A stretch of 64,000 nt of DNA from JAXMCK01 sp046349395 (GCA_046349395.1 JAXMCK010000009.1:98781-162780), one strand, 5' to 3'. Numbered from the stretch's first letter, positions 1 through 9,232 are shown. Program-made: numbers and translations. Notes: generated by a model from the letters alone, not told the origin.

Positions 1-234
1 CAGGGCGAGGCAGACGAGTCCCCGCCCGTGCGTCGCCATGAAGTTGATCGCAGCGGCGTCGCAATGCTGGGCAGGAATGACGAGGTCGCCTTCGTTCTCC
101 CGGTCCTCGTCGTCGACCAGAATGAACATCCGTCCTGCACGCGCATCCTCGATGATCTCCTCGATCGAGGCGAGGTGGGGAGTTTGATCGACCTCCCGGG
201 ACGACGACCACGATCCTCTGCTGTCCAGCGACAT
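1..234 (-). CDS. ribB: 3,4-dihydroxy-2-butanone 4-phosphate synthase RibB, N-terminal part (cut by window edge)
   Basis: The first 78 codons of a minus-strand gene are present; the rest lies beyond base 1. RibB converts ribulose 5-phosphate to the four-carbon precursor of riboflavin. The signature DDEDRENEGDLV (about residues 41-52), followed by INFMATHGRGLVCLAL (about 63-78), is the substrate and metal binding segment typical of the family. I start at the ATG at 234, which has a GGAG about 8 bases upstream; the ATG at 245 is in another frame. It follows the FAD protein by 19 bp and is the last visible gene of the sulfone operon. There it could raise flavin supply for the FMNH2-dependent monooxygenase; that role is inference. 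Whether a RibA domain follows cannot be seen. Confidence 0.9.
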   Translation of the reverse strand, partial: MSLDSRGSWSSSREVDQTPHLASIEEIIEDARAGRMFILVDDEDRENEGDLVIPAQHCDAAAINFMATHGRGLVCLAL

Positions 235-253
235 CGGTGCTCCATGATTGGTC

Positions 254-1687
254 TCAGACCGGCAGACGCTGCTCGATCCACTCGGCCGCCCGGAGGGCGG
301 TCCGCTCTGCCTGCACGGTGATCTCGGGCAAGCCCATAAGTTCGCCGAAGGCACCGCGCGCCAGCGGACCCACGACGAGGAGCCGCGGATCGACCGCACC
401 CGCCTCGCCGATCGCCCGCGACAATGGGTCGACATGGATGCCGAGACGCAGCGGATCCGGCCGCAATCGGCCCACCGCGAGAAGCGACGCCAGGGGTGGG
501 GTGCGGTGGACGGCATCGCCATGGGCCGGACCGGTGGTGACGACAACGGCCGCCGCACGGCGAACGAGAGGTTCGGCGTCGGTTCGGCCCCGGCGGTTGA
601 GCGCCACATCGATGCGGTCGCCGCTGGCGGCGACATCCCGCAGCGAACCGGTCACGATCTCGAGGGTGCCATCCTGGATGCGGCGACGGAGCACCGCTTC
701 GACCTGCGGCGCCACGCGGAAACGATGTGTGTCCCAATAGGGTCGGACATGGCGGAGGAAGCGGCGGCGTTCCACATCCGGGAGCGCTCTCCAGAGCTCC
801 GGACCGCAGCGCCGCAGCATGTCGAAGACGGCGTGCCACGTGCCGCCGGCCGCTTCTCGCAAGGCGACGCAAGCGCGTACCTCGGCGACGAGCGCCCGGG
901 TCGAGGTCGGGAGAGAGAAGCCGCGCTCGAGGCGGATCTGCCCCGAGGACGGCGCGTGACCGCGCGAAAGCTGACCGCGACGCGAGACGGCGGTGATCCG
1001 GCCCCGATGCCCTCGCGCGTCCAGCGAAGCGACGACATCGGCCATCGTCAGGCCGGTGCCGACCACGACGATGTCGTCGGTGACGCCGACGACATCGAGC
1101 GCATTCGGCGCCCAAGGGTCGCGGACGAGGCGGGGATCGCTGCCGAGCGCCGCCGTCAGTGCTGCGGGCGTGCTCGGCGGGGGATGGCTTGCCGCCAGGA
1201 CCACGAGATCCGCAGCGAGATCGGGTCCGGTCTCCCGCCGCACCAGATAGCCGTCGGAAGCCGGCACGATCGCGGTGGCGCGCGCCCGCACATGGCCGAT
1301 CCGTGCCGAGCCCGAAGCGGCCGCCTGGGCCAGCGTGTCGTTGACGTAGCGGCCGAACGCGGCGCGCCGTGGGAACAGCTCGTCGTCCCATGCAAGGGCC
1401 GAAGGATCGTCCAGAAGCTCGCCCGAGTTCCGGAGCCAACGATCGAAATGGCCCTCGTCCTGCGGAATGAGGCTCATCCGCGAGGCGGGAACGTTGATCC
1501 GGTGTGCGGGATCCATCGTGGAGTAGGCGACGCCTGCGCCGACGATCTCGCGCGGCTCGACGATGGCGACATCGACCATTCGTCGAGCTTGTCGAGCGAG
1601 GTGAACGGCAAACGCCGCCCCACTGCACCCGCCGCCGACGACGACGATCTGGGGAACGTAGGTCTGCCGCGGCTTCGAGGACGGCAT
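254..1687 (-). CDS. FAD/NAD(P)-binding oxidoreductase-like protein
   Basis: A protein of 477 residues with an N-terminal Rossmann nucleotide-binding motif (VVVGGGCSGAAFA, about residues 13-25) followed by a GAGVAYS segment, as in the FAD-NAD(P)-binding family often annotated beside sulfur and flavin genes. A second dinucleotide region, VVGTGLTMADV, lies mid-protein, suggesting a two-nucleotide flavoprotein. I chose the ATG at 1687 because it overlaps the stop of the sigma-54 regulator in a TGATG arrangement and places the Rossmann motif at the N-terminus. Longer in-frame extensions read antisense to the regulator. The substrate is unknown. Its place in the sfn operon suggests an accessory redox role in sulfone or sulfonate breakdown. 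Confidence 0.75.
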   Translation of the reverse strand: MPSSKPRQTYVPQIVVVGGGCSGAAFAVHLARQARRMVDVAIVEPREIVGAGVAYSTMDPAHRINVPASRMSLIPQDEGHFDRWLRNSGELLDDPSALAWDDELFPRRAAFGRYVNDTLAQAAASGSARIGHVRARATAIVPASDGYLVRRETGPDLAADLVVLAASHPPPSTPAALTAALGSDPRLVRDPWAPNALDVVGVTDDIVVVGTGLTMADVVASLDARGHRGRITAVSRRGQLSRGHAPSSGQIRLERGFSLPTSTRALVAEVRACVALREAAGGTWHAVFDMLRRCGPELWRALPDVERRRFLRHVRPYWDTHRFRVAPQVEAVLRRRIQDGTLEIVTGSLRDVAASGDRIDVALNRRGRTDAEPLVRRAAAVVVTTGPAHGDAVHRTPPLASLLAVGRLRPDPLRLGIHVDPLSRAIGEAGAVDPRLLVVGPLARGAFGELMGLPEITVQAERTALRAAEWIEQRLPV

Positions 1688-2787
1688 CAGCCTTGTTCCG
1701 CGTCGGCGACAATCTTCGTTGGACGTCGGCGCTTCGGCGCCAATCCGATGCCGGCCAAGGCCGCTCTCAGGACGTTGCGGCTGATCCCCAGCGCCCGTGC
1801 CGTCTGCACCTGGTTGCGGTCGCAGAACTCGAACGCCGTTCGGAGCAGGATCTCGTTGGCGGACTGGTGGAGCTCCGGCGAGCGGCGGTGCAGCAAGTCG
1901 AGAAAGGTCTGGCGGAGGAGCGACGCCGAGACCTCGCGAGGATCCTCGGTCAGCAGCGTCGGCCAGACATCCTCTGCTTCCAGCACGGACCGGCCACTCG
2001 CGAGAAGAGCGTGCTGGATGGCATTCTCCACCTCGCGGACATTGCCGGGCCACGGGCGGGCGCGGAGCGTCATCTCGGCTGCCGGGGACAGTGCCACCCC
2101 AGGTCGGCCGAGTTGTTCGCCGTGGTGGCGCAAGAAGTGACGGGCCAAAGGAAGTATATCACCGGATCGCGCACGTAGTGGCGGTAGCTCGACGACGGCC
2201 AGACCGACGCGGTAGAGGAGATCGCCCCGAAAGCGGCCCGCCCTGACAGCGGAGGGCAGATCCGTACGGCTCGCTGCGATCAATCTCACGTCGGCAGCGT
2301 CGCCGCGCTCGACACCGCCGGCGGAGACGCTCCGGCGCTCCAGCAGGCGCAGAAGTCTCCCCTGCATGGCGATGGAGAGGTCGCCGATCTCATCGACAAA
2401 GAGCGTTCCGCCATCGGCCCACCTGAGCCAGGCAGGCGGAAACCGCGGCGCAAAGAGAGAAGTATCGGCTACGTTCTGCTCGCCTTCGCCGGCCGGCTCG
2501 GACAAGGCCGAAGCATCCAGCGGCAAGAAGGGGCGATGTCGGCGCGCACTGATCGAGTGGGCGTAACGCGCCAACAGCTCCTTGCCGGTTCCCGTCTCCC
2601 CGGTGATCAGGATGGGAACATCGCTGGCGGCCAGCTGCTTCACACGAGCGACGGTCGCCTGCGAAACGGGGTCCTCCGCGATCAAGAAGGTATCCGTCTG
2701 GACGGCCACTCCGTCCTCGGGCCGCTCGGACCGCGTGAGCGGAAACCCTCTTGCCGGAGTACGGTGGACGATCGAGCCGGCTTGCAT
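1687..2787 (-). CDS. Sigma-54-dependent activator, SfnR-like, lacking a recognisable GAFTGA loop
   Basis: A protein of 366 residues with an AAA+ sigma-54 interaction domain: Walker A GETGTGKE (about 63-70), Walker B GGTLFVDEIGDL (about 127-138), and a C-terminal Fis-type helix-turn-helix (QVQTARALGISRNVLRAAL). There is no N-terminal receiver or GAF domain, as in the short SfnR regulators that activate dimethylsulfone genes together with sigma-54. Between Walker A and Walker B the usual ELFGHE..GAFTGA stretch is replaced by an unrelated SEPAGEGEQNVADTSLF-type sequence. GAFTGA is the loop that contacts sigma-54, so its loss is notable. The gene lies in the operon between sfnB-like and the FAD protein, so it may be autoregulated. 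Confidence 0.8.
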   Translation of the reverse strand: MQAGSIVHRTPARGFPLTRSERPEDGVAVQTDTFLIAEDPVSQATVARVKQLAASDVPILITGETGTGKELLARYAHSISARRHRPFLPLDASALSEPAGEGEQNVADTSLFAPRFPPAWLRWADGGTLFVDEIGDLSIAMQGRLLRLLERRSVSAGGVERGDAADVRLIAASRTDLPSAVRAGRFRGDLLYRVGLAVVELPPLRARSGDILPLARHFLRHHGEQLGRPGVALSPAAEMTLRARPWPGNVREVENAIQHALLASGRSVLEAEDVWPTLLTEDPREVSASLLRQTFLDLLHRRSPELHQSANEILLRTAFEFCDRNQVQTARALGISRNVLRAALAGIGLAPKRRRPTKIVADAEQG

Positions 2788-2853
2788 GGTCTTTCACCTC
2801 GAGGAACGGGAACGATGACGAACGCCTCGCACGAGGCGCTCGTCCTGGGTCGT

Positions 2854-4098
2854 TCAGCTCCAGGCGTGGAGCGGTGGGTTCACGTTGTTCAGGAAGTAAT
2901 TGCCCAGGATCGCATACTTCCAACGCACCGGATCGTGCAGCGTGTGGGTACGGGCGTTCCGCCAGTGCCGGTCGAGATTGTGCTCCGCCAAGGTCGATCG
3001 CGTACCAGCGAGCTCGAACAGCTTGTTCGTAGCGGCGATCGCCACCTCGGTCGTGAGTATCTTGGCTTCGGCGACCGCGATCTGTGCTGCCGCAACCGTC
3101 GATTCGCTGGGGCTCGCCACCGCGGTGTCGAGCGCCTCGCCGGCCCGATCGAGGAGGGCCTCGGCCGCATGGAGGCGAAGCGTCAGGTCGCCCACGGCCT
3201 GGATCGTGTAGGGATCCTGCCAGGCATGGTCCAACCCGCTGTCGACCCAGGGCCTCGACTTGGTGCGCACGAAGGCGACCGTGTCGTCGATCGCCGCACG
3301 GGCGATACCGGCATCCACCGCCGCCTGGATCACCTGAAAGACGGCGCCGTCCGCGGTCGGCCTGTCGTAGCCCTTGTAGGCCGGAACCAGGTGGGACTTC
3401 GGTACGCGGACGTCGTTGATGATGACCGTACCGCTCCCCGTCGTCCGCTGGCCGAAGCTCGACCAGTCGTCGATCACCGTCAGACCGGGTGCTGCGCGAT
3501 CGGCGATGGCGTACCAGGGCCGTGCCTCGTCATCGACGGCCACGATCGGGACCAGATGTGCCAGCAGGGCCCCGGTCGAATAGAACTTCCGGCCGTTGAC
3601 GACGACGTGGTCACCTGCATCCGTAATCTTGGTTTCGAACTCGGAGGCCCGCTTGCTCCCGAACTCGGAAAAGGCATTGCCGAGCCGAACGCCCTTCAGC
3701 ACCTCGCCAAAGATAAGCGCCTGCTGCTCGTCGTCGGATACCGTCCGGATGGCCGCGACGACGCCCAGGTGATTTTGCGGAATCTGGCCGATCGACGGGT
3801 CGGCTGCCGAGATGATGGAGATGACGCGACCGAGCGTGACATACGACACCTCGGGCCCGCCGAACCTTCTCGGGATGTTGATCGCCCAGAGGCCGCTCTG
3901 CGAGAACGCCTCGATCTCGGCAACGGGGACACTCCGCTCGCGGTCGCGGTCCGCCGCTCCCTTGACGAAATCGGCTGCCAGCCGCTTCGCAACGGCGATC
4001 GCCTCGGCGTCGTCCTTGATCACATGGGCTGGCTCGGAGGGTCTCGGCAGTGCGGGCGCACCGCCCTGAATGGCGCCGATCGGCTGATGAACGGTCAT
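2854..4098 (-). CDS. sfnB: SfnB-family sulfur acquisition oxidoreductase (acyl-CoA dehydrogenase fold)
   Basis: A protein of 414 residues with the acyl-CoA dehydrogenase architecture: an N-terminal helical domain (LAADFVKGAADRDRER), a middle beta domain (GNAFSEFGSKRASEFETKI; KFYSTGALLAHLVPIVAVDD) and a C-terminal four-helix domain ending in HTLHDPVRWKYAILGNYFLN. This pattern matches the SfnB/DszC-like FMN-dependent enzymes of sulfone and sulfonate metabolism rather than a fatty-acid beta-oxidation enzyme, since the usual catalytic Glu context is not evident. FMNH2 could come from the reductase at the head of the operon. It lies 35 bp downstream of livF-like and 66 bp upstream of the activator. 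Confidence 0.82.
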   Translation of the reverse strand: MTVHQPIGAIQGGAPALPRPSEPAHVIKDDAEAIAVAKRLAADFVKGAADRDRERSVPVAEIEAFSQSGLWAINIPRRFGGPEVSYVTLGRVISIISAADPSIGQIPQNHLGVVAAIRTVSDDEQQALIFGEVLKGVRLGNAFSEFGSKRASEFETKITDAGDHVVVNGRKFYSTGALLAHLVPIVAVDDEARPWYAIADRAAPGLTVIDDWSSFGQRTTGSGTVIINDVRVPKSHLVPAYKGYDRPTADGAVFQVIQAAVDAGIARAAIDDTVAFVRTKSRPWVDSGLDHAWQDPYTIQAVGDLTLRLHAAEALLDRAGEALDTAVASPSESTVAAAQIAVAEAKILTTEVAIAATNKLFELAGTRSTLAEHNLDRHWRNARTHTLHDPVRWKYAILGNYFLNNVNPPLHAWS

Positions 4099-4133
4099 GC
4101 TGGTGTCCTCGGCTTGTTGGCTCTGGCCGCCAG

Positions 4134-4922
4134 TCAGGCGGCTGCGGACAAGGGCTCCTCGCCGCGTTCGGCGGCGCTGAAGCCCAGGTAGAAGTGCTTG
4201 ACGTCGTCGCGCTCGCGCAGCTCGGCGGCAGAACCTTCGAGCATGACGTGGCCGTTCTCGATCACCGTGGCGCGGTGCGCGTAGCGCAGGGCAACGGTCG
4301 AATTCTGCTCGGCCACGAGGATGGCCAGACCCTCGCTCCGGTTGAGGCCGGCAAGCGTGCGGAAGATCTCTTCGACCACCCGGGGGGCCAAACCCATCGA
4401 GGGCTCGTCCAGAACGAGAAGCCGCGGTCGCCCCATGAGCGCACGGCCGATCGCCGTCATCTGCTGCTCGCCGCCGGAGGTGAGGCCGGTCGATGCGGAC
4501 CGCTTGTCACGCAGGCGCGGGAAGATCGTGTACACCCGCTCCAGGTCGATGCGGGTCTCGGCCCGGCTCGAGCGACGACCGAGCGCGCCGGTCACGAGGT
4601 TCTCCTCGACCGTCAGCGCCCGGAAACAATGGCGACCTTCCAGAACCTGGACGAGGCCGCGCCGGACGAGATCCGACGTCGAGGTCCGCGTCACATCGAG
4701 CCCGTCGTAGCGGATCGAACCGCCGGTCACCCGCCCCCGCTCGGCCGGCAGCAGATTGGACACCGCCTTGAGCGTCGAGGTCTTGCCGGCACCGTTGGCC
4801 CCGAGCAGAGCCAGGATCTCGCCCGCGCGGACGGTCAGACTGACGTCGGTCAGGGCACGGATGACCTGGTTGTAGAACGCCTCGACCGTGTCGATGACGA
4901 GAAGAGGCTCGCCTTCGCTCAT
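4134..4922 (-). CDS. livF: Branched-chain amino acid-type ABC transporter ATPase, LivF-like
   Basis: An ATPase of 262 residues with Walker A GANGAGKTS, signature LTSGGEQQM, Walker B RLLVLDEPSMGLAP and an H-loop replaced by AEQN, as usual for LivF. I start at the ATG at 4922 because GGAGG lies six bases upstream; the upstream ATGs at 4976 and 4937 are less well supported. It partners the LivG-like ATPase at 8283-9197. In this operon the transporter most likely imports an organosulfur compound or a carrier of it rather than leucine, which is inference from the neighbours. Confidence 0.88.
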   Translation of the reverse strand: MSEGEPLLVIDTVEAFYNQVIRALTDVSLTVRAGEILALLGANGAGKTSTLKAVSNLLPAERGRVTGGSIRYDGLDVTRTSTSDLVRRGLVQVLEGRHCFRALTVEENLVTGALGRRSSRAETRIDLERVYTIFPRLRDKRSASTGLTSGGEQQMTAIGRALMGRPRLLVLDEPSMGLAPRVVEEIFRTLAGLNRSEGLAILVAEQNSTVALRYAHRATVIENGHVMLEGSAAELRERDDVKHFYLGFSAAERGEEPLSAAA

Positions 4923-4972
4923 TCGATCCTCCCGCATCGGCGGCTGCCCGATGGGCAACCGCCGACCAGCCT

Positions 4973-6304
4973 TCAATTCGTGCTGGCTACAGCACTGCAG
5001 TCACGCGGCGTGATGCCGTGCTCGGCGGCATAGGCCGTCGACGACTTCTCGATGATGGGGCGGAGCAGCGCCCAATCCGGCGCGATCCAGTCGGAGACGA
5101 CGTTCCAGCGCTGGCCGTCCCACTGCTGGAACGTCACGCGACCTTCGCCCTCGTGGTTGGCGCAGGTGACGTTGATCGAGTGGAACAGGCCCTTGGCGCC
5201 GAGTTCGGCCACACGCTGCTCGTCGAGGCGCAGGTTCTCGAAGCCCCAGCGGACCTCGTCGCCGGTGAGCGTGCGATGGCCGAACTTCTCCTGCGCGATC
5301 CGGACGGCCTCGACGTTAAGGATGCCGTTCACGATGCCGAGATTGTGGTAGACGCTGCCGATGCGCTTCTTGTCTTCGAGATTGCCCTGTCCCGCAGCGT
5401 AGACCTTGTCGACGATCTCCTTGACGATCGGATACTCCGCACCCGACGCCTGGGTCGTGATGGCGATGTAGTCCTTGGCGGCATCACCGGCCGGGATCAC
5501 GTCCTCTTCGGAGTTTGACCAGACGTTGCCGATGATGTGATCGGCGGGGAAGCCGACCTTCTGAGCTGTCTTCAGCGCCACCGGGTTCATCACGCCCCAG
5601 CCGCGCAGCACGATGTAGTCGGGCTTGGCGCGACGGATCGTCAGCCACTGCGACTGCTGCTCGTTACCCGGATGCGGCACCTCGATCTGCTGCACCGTGA
5701 AACCGTACTTCTCGGCGAGCAGGTCGTAGATCGGGATCGTCTCCTTGCCGTAGGGCGAACCATGGTAGAGCACCACGATCTTCTTGCCCTTCAGCTTGTC
5801 GAGACCGCCCTCGCGACCGGCGATGTACTCGATGATCCCCGACGTCTCGCTATAGGGATTGAGCAGCAGGGGGAACACGTACGGGAAGACACGGCCATCG
5901 GTGGAGTCGGTGCGGCCATGGTTGATCGTGATGAGCGGCACCTTGTCCGCCGTGATCCGATCGATCATCGCATAGGCGATGCCGACTGAGAGCGGGTTCC
6001 AGGCAGCCACACCGGGGCGGCTCTTCTGCCGCTCGTAGCACTCGACACCGCGCTCGACCTCGTACTGGGTCTCGCACTCGTCCCAGGTGAGCTTGACGCC
6101 GTTGACACCCCCGTCACGCAGATTGATCAGGTTCATGTAGTCGATGAAGCCGCCGAAATATCCCGTACCGCCGGCGGCGTACGGGCCCACCCGATAACTC
6201 TGCAGCGGAAAATACTGCTCGTCGGCCTGCGCCACGGAACAGAACAGCGGCATGGTCACCAGCGCTGCCATGGCGGTGCTGCGGACGATCGACGCGATGG
6301 ACAT
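4973..6304 (-). CDS. Periplasmic substrate-binding protein of the HAAT (Liv) family
   Basis: A protein of 443 residues with a signal peptide (positively charged start, hydrophobic core AMAALVTMPLFCSVAQA, cleavage before DEQYF) and a type I periplasmic binding fold of the branched-chain amino acid/amide family. Recognisable segments include YAMIDRITADKVPLITINHGR, KGKKIVVLYHGSPYGKE and KPDYIVLRGWGVMNPVALK. It is longer than classical LivK (about 370), resembling the larger HAAT binding proteins. It lies between livM-like and livF-like genes in one operon. The ligand is unknown; the operon context points to a sulfone, sulfonate or related organosulfur compound. Confidence 0.85.
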   Translation of the reverse strand: MSIASIVRSTAMAALVTMPLFCSVAQADEQYFPLQSYRVGPYAAGGTGYFGGFIDYMNLINLRDGGVNGVKLTWDECETQYEVERGVECYERQKSRPGVAAWNPLSVGIAYAMIDRITADKVPLITINHGRTDSTDGRVFPYVFPLLLNPYSETSGIIEYIAGREGGLDKLKGKKIVVLYHGSPYGKETIPIYDLLAEKYGFTVQQIEVPHPGNEQQSQWLTIRRAKPDYIVLRGWGVMNPVALKTAQKVGFPADHIIGNVWSNSEEDVIPAGDAAKDYIAITTQASGAEYPIVKEIVDKVYAAGQGNLEDKKRIGSVYHNLGIVNGILNVEAVRIAQEKFGHRTLTGDEVRWGFENLRLDEQRVAELGAKGLFHSINVTCANHEGEGRVTFQQWDGQRWNVVSDWIAPDWALLRPIIEKSSTAYAAEHGITPRDCSAVASTN

Positions 6305-6340
6305 CGTTGAACTCCGTTGTTGCGTTGTTCGAGGACGGGG

Positions 6341-7384
6341 TCAGGCGGCGTGAAGCCGCCGACCCAGCCGGCCGAGCGTGCGGTCGAAAAGAGCCACCAG
6401 GCCCGCAGGCTCGGCGATCAGAAAGACGATGATGAGGGCACCGATGACGATCCGCTGGCTCATCTCGAGCACGCCGGAGTCGAACATCCCGCCCAGCAGC
6501 GTCTCGCCCAGTCGCGAGAGGCCGATCGGAAAGAGAACCATGAAGGCGGCGCCGAAATAGCTTCCGCGCAGCGACGCCAGCCCCCCGATGATGATGATGA
6601 AGAGAAGCTCGAACGACCGGTCGAGATTGAAGCCCGCGGGCTCGACGGTGCGCAGATAGGCGAACGCCCAGATCACACCGGCGACGCCGATGATGAAGGA
6701 CGACACCGCGAAGGCCAGAAGCTTGGTGCGCAGGACCGGAACGCCCAGCACGCGTGCCGCCGTCTCGTGATCGCGCACGGCGATGAAGTTGCGCCCGATC
6801 TGGGAGCGCACGATGCGCCAAGCCAACAGCGTCAGCGCAACGACGATGACGAGCGCGAAGACATACCGGCCGACCGGGCTGGAGAACGACACGCCGGCCA
6901 ATACCAATGGCGGCGCGCTGATCACCCCGGACGGGCTGTCGTTCGAGAACCAGCTGAACTTCGTCAGCGCCCACTGCACGAAGAACTGTGCGGCGAGCGT
7001 CGACACGGCGAGATAGAAGCCCCGCAACCGCAGGCTCGGGAGGCCGAAGATCAGACCGATCCCGGCAGCGCATAGTCCCGCGAGGACGACGCTGACGAGG
7101 AACGGCAGTTCCGGAATGCGCAAGTTGAAATTGTAGGCGGCGAAGGCGCCCACGGCCATGAACGCGGCCGAACCCAGAGACACCTGGCCGGCATAGCCGG
7201 TCAGCAGGTTCAACCCGACCGCGGCCAGCGCAAGGGCCAGGAACGGCGTCAACAAGGCGTCGAACTGATAGGTGGACCCGACCAGCGGTACGACGATGAA
7301 CGCAGCCGCCAGCCCAAGCCATAAGGCAATCGTCTTAGTCGACAAATAGGGCAGCTTGCCGGGTAGTGTGACGGCCGTCGCCAT
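6341..7384 (-). CDS. livM: Branched-chain amino acid-type ABC permease, LivM-like
   Basis: An inner-membrane permease of 347 residues with about ten hydrophobic segments and LivM landmarks: LNLLTGYAGQVSLGSAAFMA near the N-terminus and the cytoplasmic EAA-like loop GRNFIAVRDHETAARVLGV. The C-terminus ends with an arginine-rich tail. The start ATG at 7384 is 2 bp from the stop of livH-like, which indicates tight coupling. It pairs with LivH to form the translocation channel. Confidence 0.9.
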   Translation of the reverse strand: MATAVTLPGKLPYLSTKTIALWLGLAAAFIVVPLVGSTYQFDALLTPFLALALAAVGLNLLTGYAGQVSLGSAAFMAVGAFAAYNFNLRIPELPFLVSVVLAGLCAAGIGLIFGLPSLRLRGFYLAVSTLAAQFFVQWALTKFSWFSNDSPSGVISAPPLVLAGVSFSSPVGRYVFALVIVVALTLLAWRIVRSQIGRNFIAVRDHETAARVLGVPVLRTKLLAFAVSSFIIGVAGVIWAFAYLRTVEPAGFNLDRSFELLFIIIIGGLASLRGSYFGAAFMVLFPIGLSRLGETLLGGMFDSGVLEMSQRIVIGALIIVFLIAEPAGLVALFDRTLGRLGRRLHAA

Positions 7385-7386
7385 GG

Positions 7387-8286
7387 TCAGACCCTTTCGA
7401 CGAGCTTCTGGCCGAACAGGCCCGCGGGACGCACCAGAAGGAAGGCCAACGCCACCACATAGGCGAACCAGCCCTCGATCCCGCCGCCGAAGAAGGGGCC
7501 GATGTACACTTCGGCGAGCTTCTCGCTGGCCCCGATGAGCAGGCCGCCGATGATGGCGCCGGCAATCGAGTCGAACCCGCCGAGGACGAGCACCGGCAGC
7601 GCTTTCAGCACCACCAGCGAGAGCGAGAACTGCACGCCCAGCCGCGCACCCCAGAGCAGACCGGCCACGAGTGCCACCACCCCTGCCGCCGTCCAGACGA
7701 TCGCCCAGATCCGGGGCAGCCTGAGACCCACCGCGAGCGCCGCCAGCTGGTCGTCGGCGACGGCGCGGAAGGCCAGACCCACGCGGGTGTAGCGGAAGAA
7801 GGCGCTGAGCCCGAGGACCATGGTCGCGGCCACGGCGGCCGCGAACAGATCGAACTGGCTGACGAACACGCCGGAGATCTCGAGTGGCGTGTCGTCGATT
7901 CCCAGCTCCAGCCCGTGCACCTGCGTGCCCCAGGCCAGCTGCGCCACGCCCTCGATGACGTAGGACAGGCCGAGCGTCGCCATGAAGAGTGTGATGGGCG
8001 GCTGGTTGACCAGCGGCCTCAGGACGGCCCGCTCGATGCCGATGCCGAGCACGGCCATCGCCGCCAGGGTCGCCGCGATGGCGAGCCAGAACGGCACGCC
8101 GTGCTCGACGAGGCTGACGAAGGTCAGTGCCGCAAACAGCAGCATGGCGCCCTGAGCGAAGTTGAGGACGCCCGAGGTCTTGTAGATCAGCACGAAGCCG
8201 ATCGCGACCAGCGAGTACATCACCCCCGACAGCAGACCGCCGACCAGAACTTCGATGAAGAAGAGACCCTCGTCGCCGAGCATCAC
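7387..8286 (-). CDS. livH: Branched-chain amino acid-type ABC permease, LivH-like
   Basis: A permease of 299 residues with LivH landmarks: GVMYSLVAIGFVLIYKTSGVLNFAQG in the first membrane segments (given here only as the family pattern at about residues 20-45), TRVGLAFRAVADDQLAALAVGL as the cytoplasmic loop, and VLVLGGFDSIAGAIIGGLL near the C-terminus. About eight membrane segments are visible. Its first codons overlap the stop of the LivG-like ATPase by 4 bp (ATGA), so the two are translationally coupled. Confidence 0.9.
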   Translation of the reverse strand: MMLGDEGLFFIEVLVGGLLSGVMYSLVAIGFVLIYKTSGVLNFAQGAMLLFAALTFVSLVEHGVPFWLAIAATLAAMAVLGIGIERAVLRPLVNQPPITLFMATLGLSYVIEGVAQLAWGTQVHGLELGIDDTPLEISGVFVSQFDLFAAAVAATMVLGLSAFFRYTRVGLAFRAVADDQLAALAVGLRLPRIWAIVWTAAGVVALVAGLLWGARLGVQFSLSLVVLKALPVLVLGGFDSIAGAIIGGLLIGASEKLAEVYIGPFFGGGIEGWFAYVVALAFLLVRPAGLFGQKLVERV

Positions 8287-9197
8287 TCGCCTCCCGGCGG
8301 GTCGTCGTCGTGGGCGACGCCGAGATAGGCGTCGATCACCCGCTGGTCCTCGCGGATCTCGGCCGGCGTGCCGTCGGCGATCTTGCGACCATAGTCGAGC
8401 ACCGCGATGCGGTCGGACAGACCCATCACGACGCCGATATCGTGCTCGATGAGGACGATGCTGGTGCCGTAGGTGTCCCGCGTCATGCGGATGAAGGCCG
8501 ACATCTCACGCTTGTCGGTCAGGGTCATGCCGGCCATCGGCTCGTCGAGGAGCAGGAGCCGTGGCCTCGCGACGACCGCCCGTGCCAGCTCGACCCTCTT
8601 CTGCAGGCCGTAAGGAAGCGAGCATGCCGGTCGGTCGGCGAGCTCCCACAGATGGAAGAAGTCGATGACCTCGTGGGCCCGGTCGCGGTTCAGGCGTTCC
8701 TCGCGGCGCGCCCGAGGCGTTCCCAGGATCTGACCGACGAACCCGGACCTCACGGTCCAGGTGAGCCCCATCATGACGTTCTCGACGACCGACAGCCCCT
8801 TGAAGAGAGCGAGGTTCTGGAAGGTCCGGGCGACACCCAGGCTCGCCAGACGGTCGGTCGGGACATGGGCGAAGCTCTGACCCACGAGGCCCACCTGCCC
8901 GGTATCGGGCCGGTAGATTCCGCTGACGACGTTGAGCAGAGAACTCTTGCCCGCCCCGTTCGGACCGATCACCGCCCGGATCTCGCCTTGCGAGACCACC
9001 AGATCGACATCGGCAAGGGCATGCACACCGCCGAAAGACAGTGACACGTCCCTAACCGAGAGCACGGCACCCCCGGCAACATGGGCGGAGGTCGAGCCGG
9101 CCACGTCTTCCGGCAGGGGGCGCGAGCGGCCGGCACCGGTGTCGAAGCGCAGGCCGAGAGGGTCCAGAACCGCGGCACCCGAGTTCATGCTACTCAT
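8283..9197 (-). CDS. livG: Branched-chain amino acid-type ABC transporter ATPase, LivG-like
   Basis: An ATPase of 304 residues. An extra N-terminal tail of about 45 residues (rich in Gly, Ala and Ser) precedes the ABC domain, which begins at LSVRDVSLSFGGVHALADVD. Walker A is GPNGAGKSS, the signature region is SLPYGLQKRVELARA, Walker B is PRLLLLDEPMAGM, and the H-loop is IVLIEHDIG. The signature is LPYGLQ rather than the usual LSYGxQ, which is common in LivG proteins. It is the first transporter gene after sfnG (36 bp gap). ATG at 9197 is used, with another in-frame ATG at 9188. Confidence 0.88.
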   Translation of the reverse strand: MSSMNSGAAVLDPLGLRFDTGAGRSRPLPEDVAGSTSAHVAGGAVLSVRDVSLSFGGVHALADVDLVVSQGEIRAVIGPNGAGKSSLLNVVSGIYRPDTGQVGLVGQSFAHVPTDRLASLGVARTFQNLALFKGLSVVENVMMGLTWTVRSGFVGQILGTPRARREERLNRDRAHEVIDFFHLWELADRPACSLPYGLQKRVELARAVVARPRLLLLDEPMAGMTLTDKREMSAFIRMTRDTYGTSIVLIEHDIGVVMGLSDRIAVLDYGRKIADGTPAEIREDQRVIDAYLGVAHDDDPPGGE

Positions 9198-9232
9198 CCA
9201 GAAACATCCCCCTCGGCCTGGCCTTCAGCGGA

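Noticed and set aside
28..321. A 97-codon plus-strand frame at the window start
   Set aside because: It is antisense to ribB, whose conserved DDEDRENEGD motif is clear.
248..2140. A 630-codon plus-strand frame
   Set aside because: It is antisense to the FAD protein and the sigma-54 regulator, both with clear family motifs. Long antisense frames are expected in DNA this GC-rich.
2536..4191. A 551-codon plus-strand frame
   Set aside because: Antisense to the SfnB-like gene and the activator; no recognisable domain.
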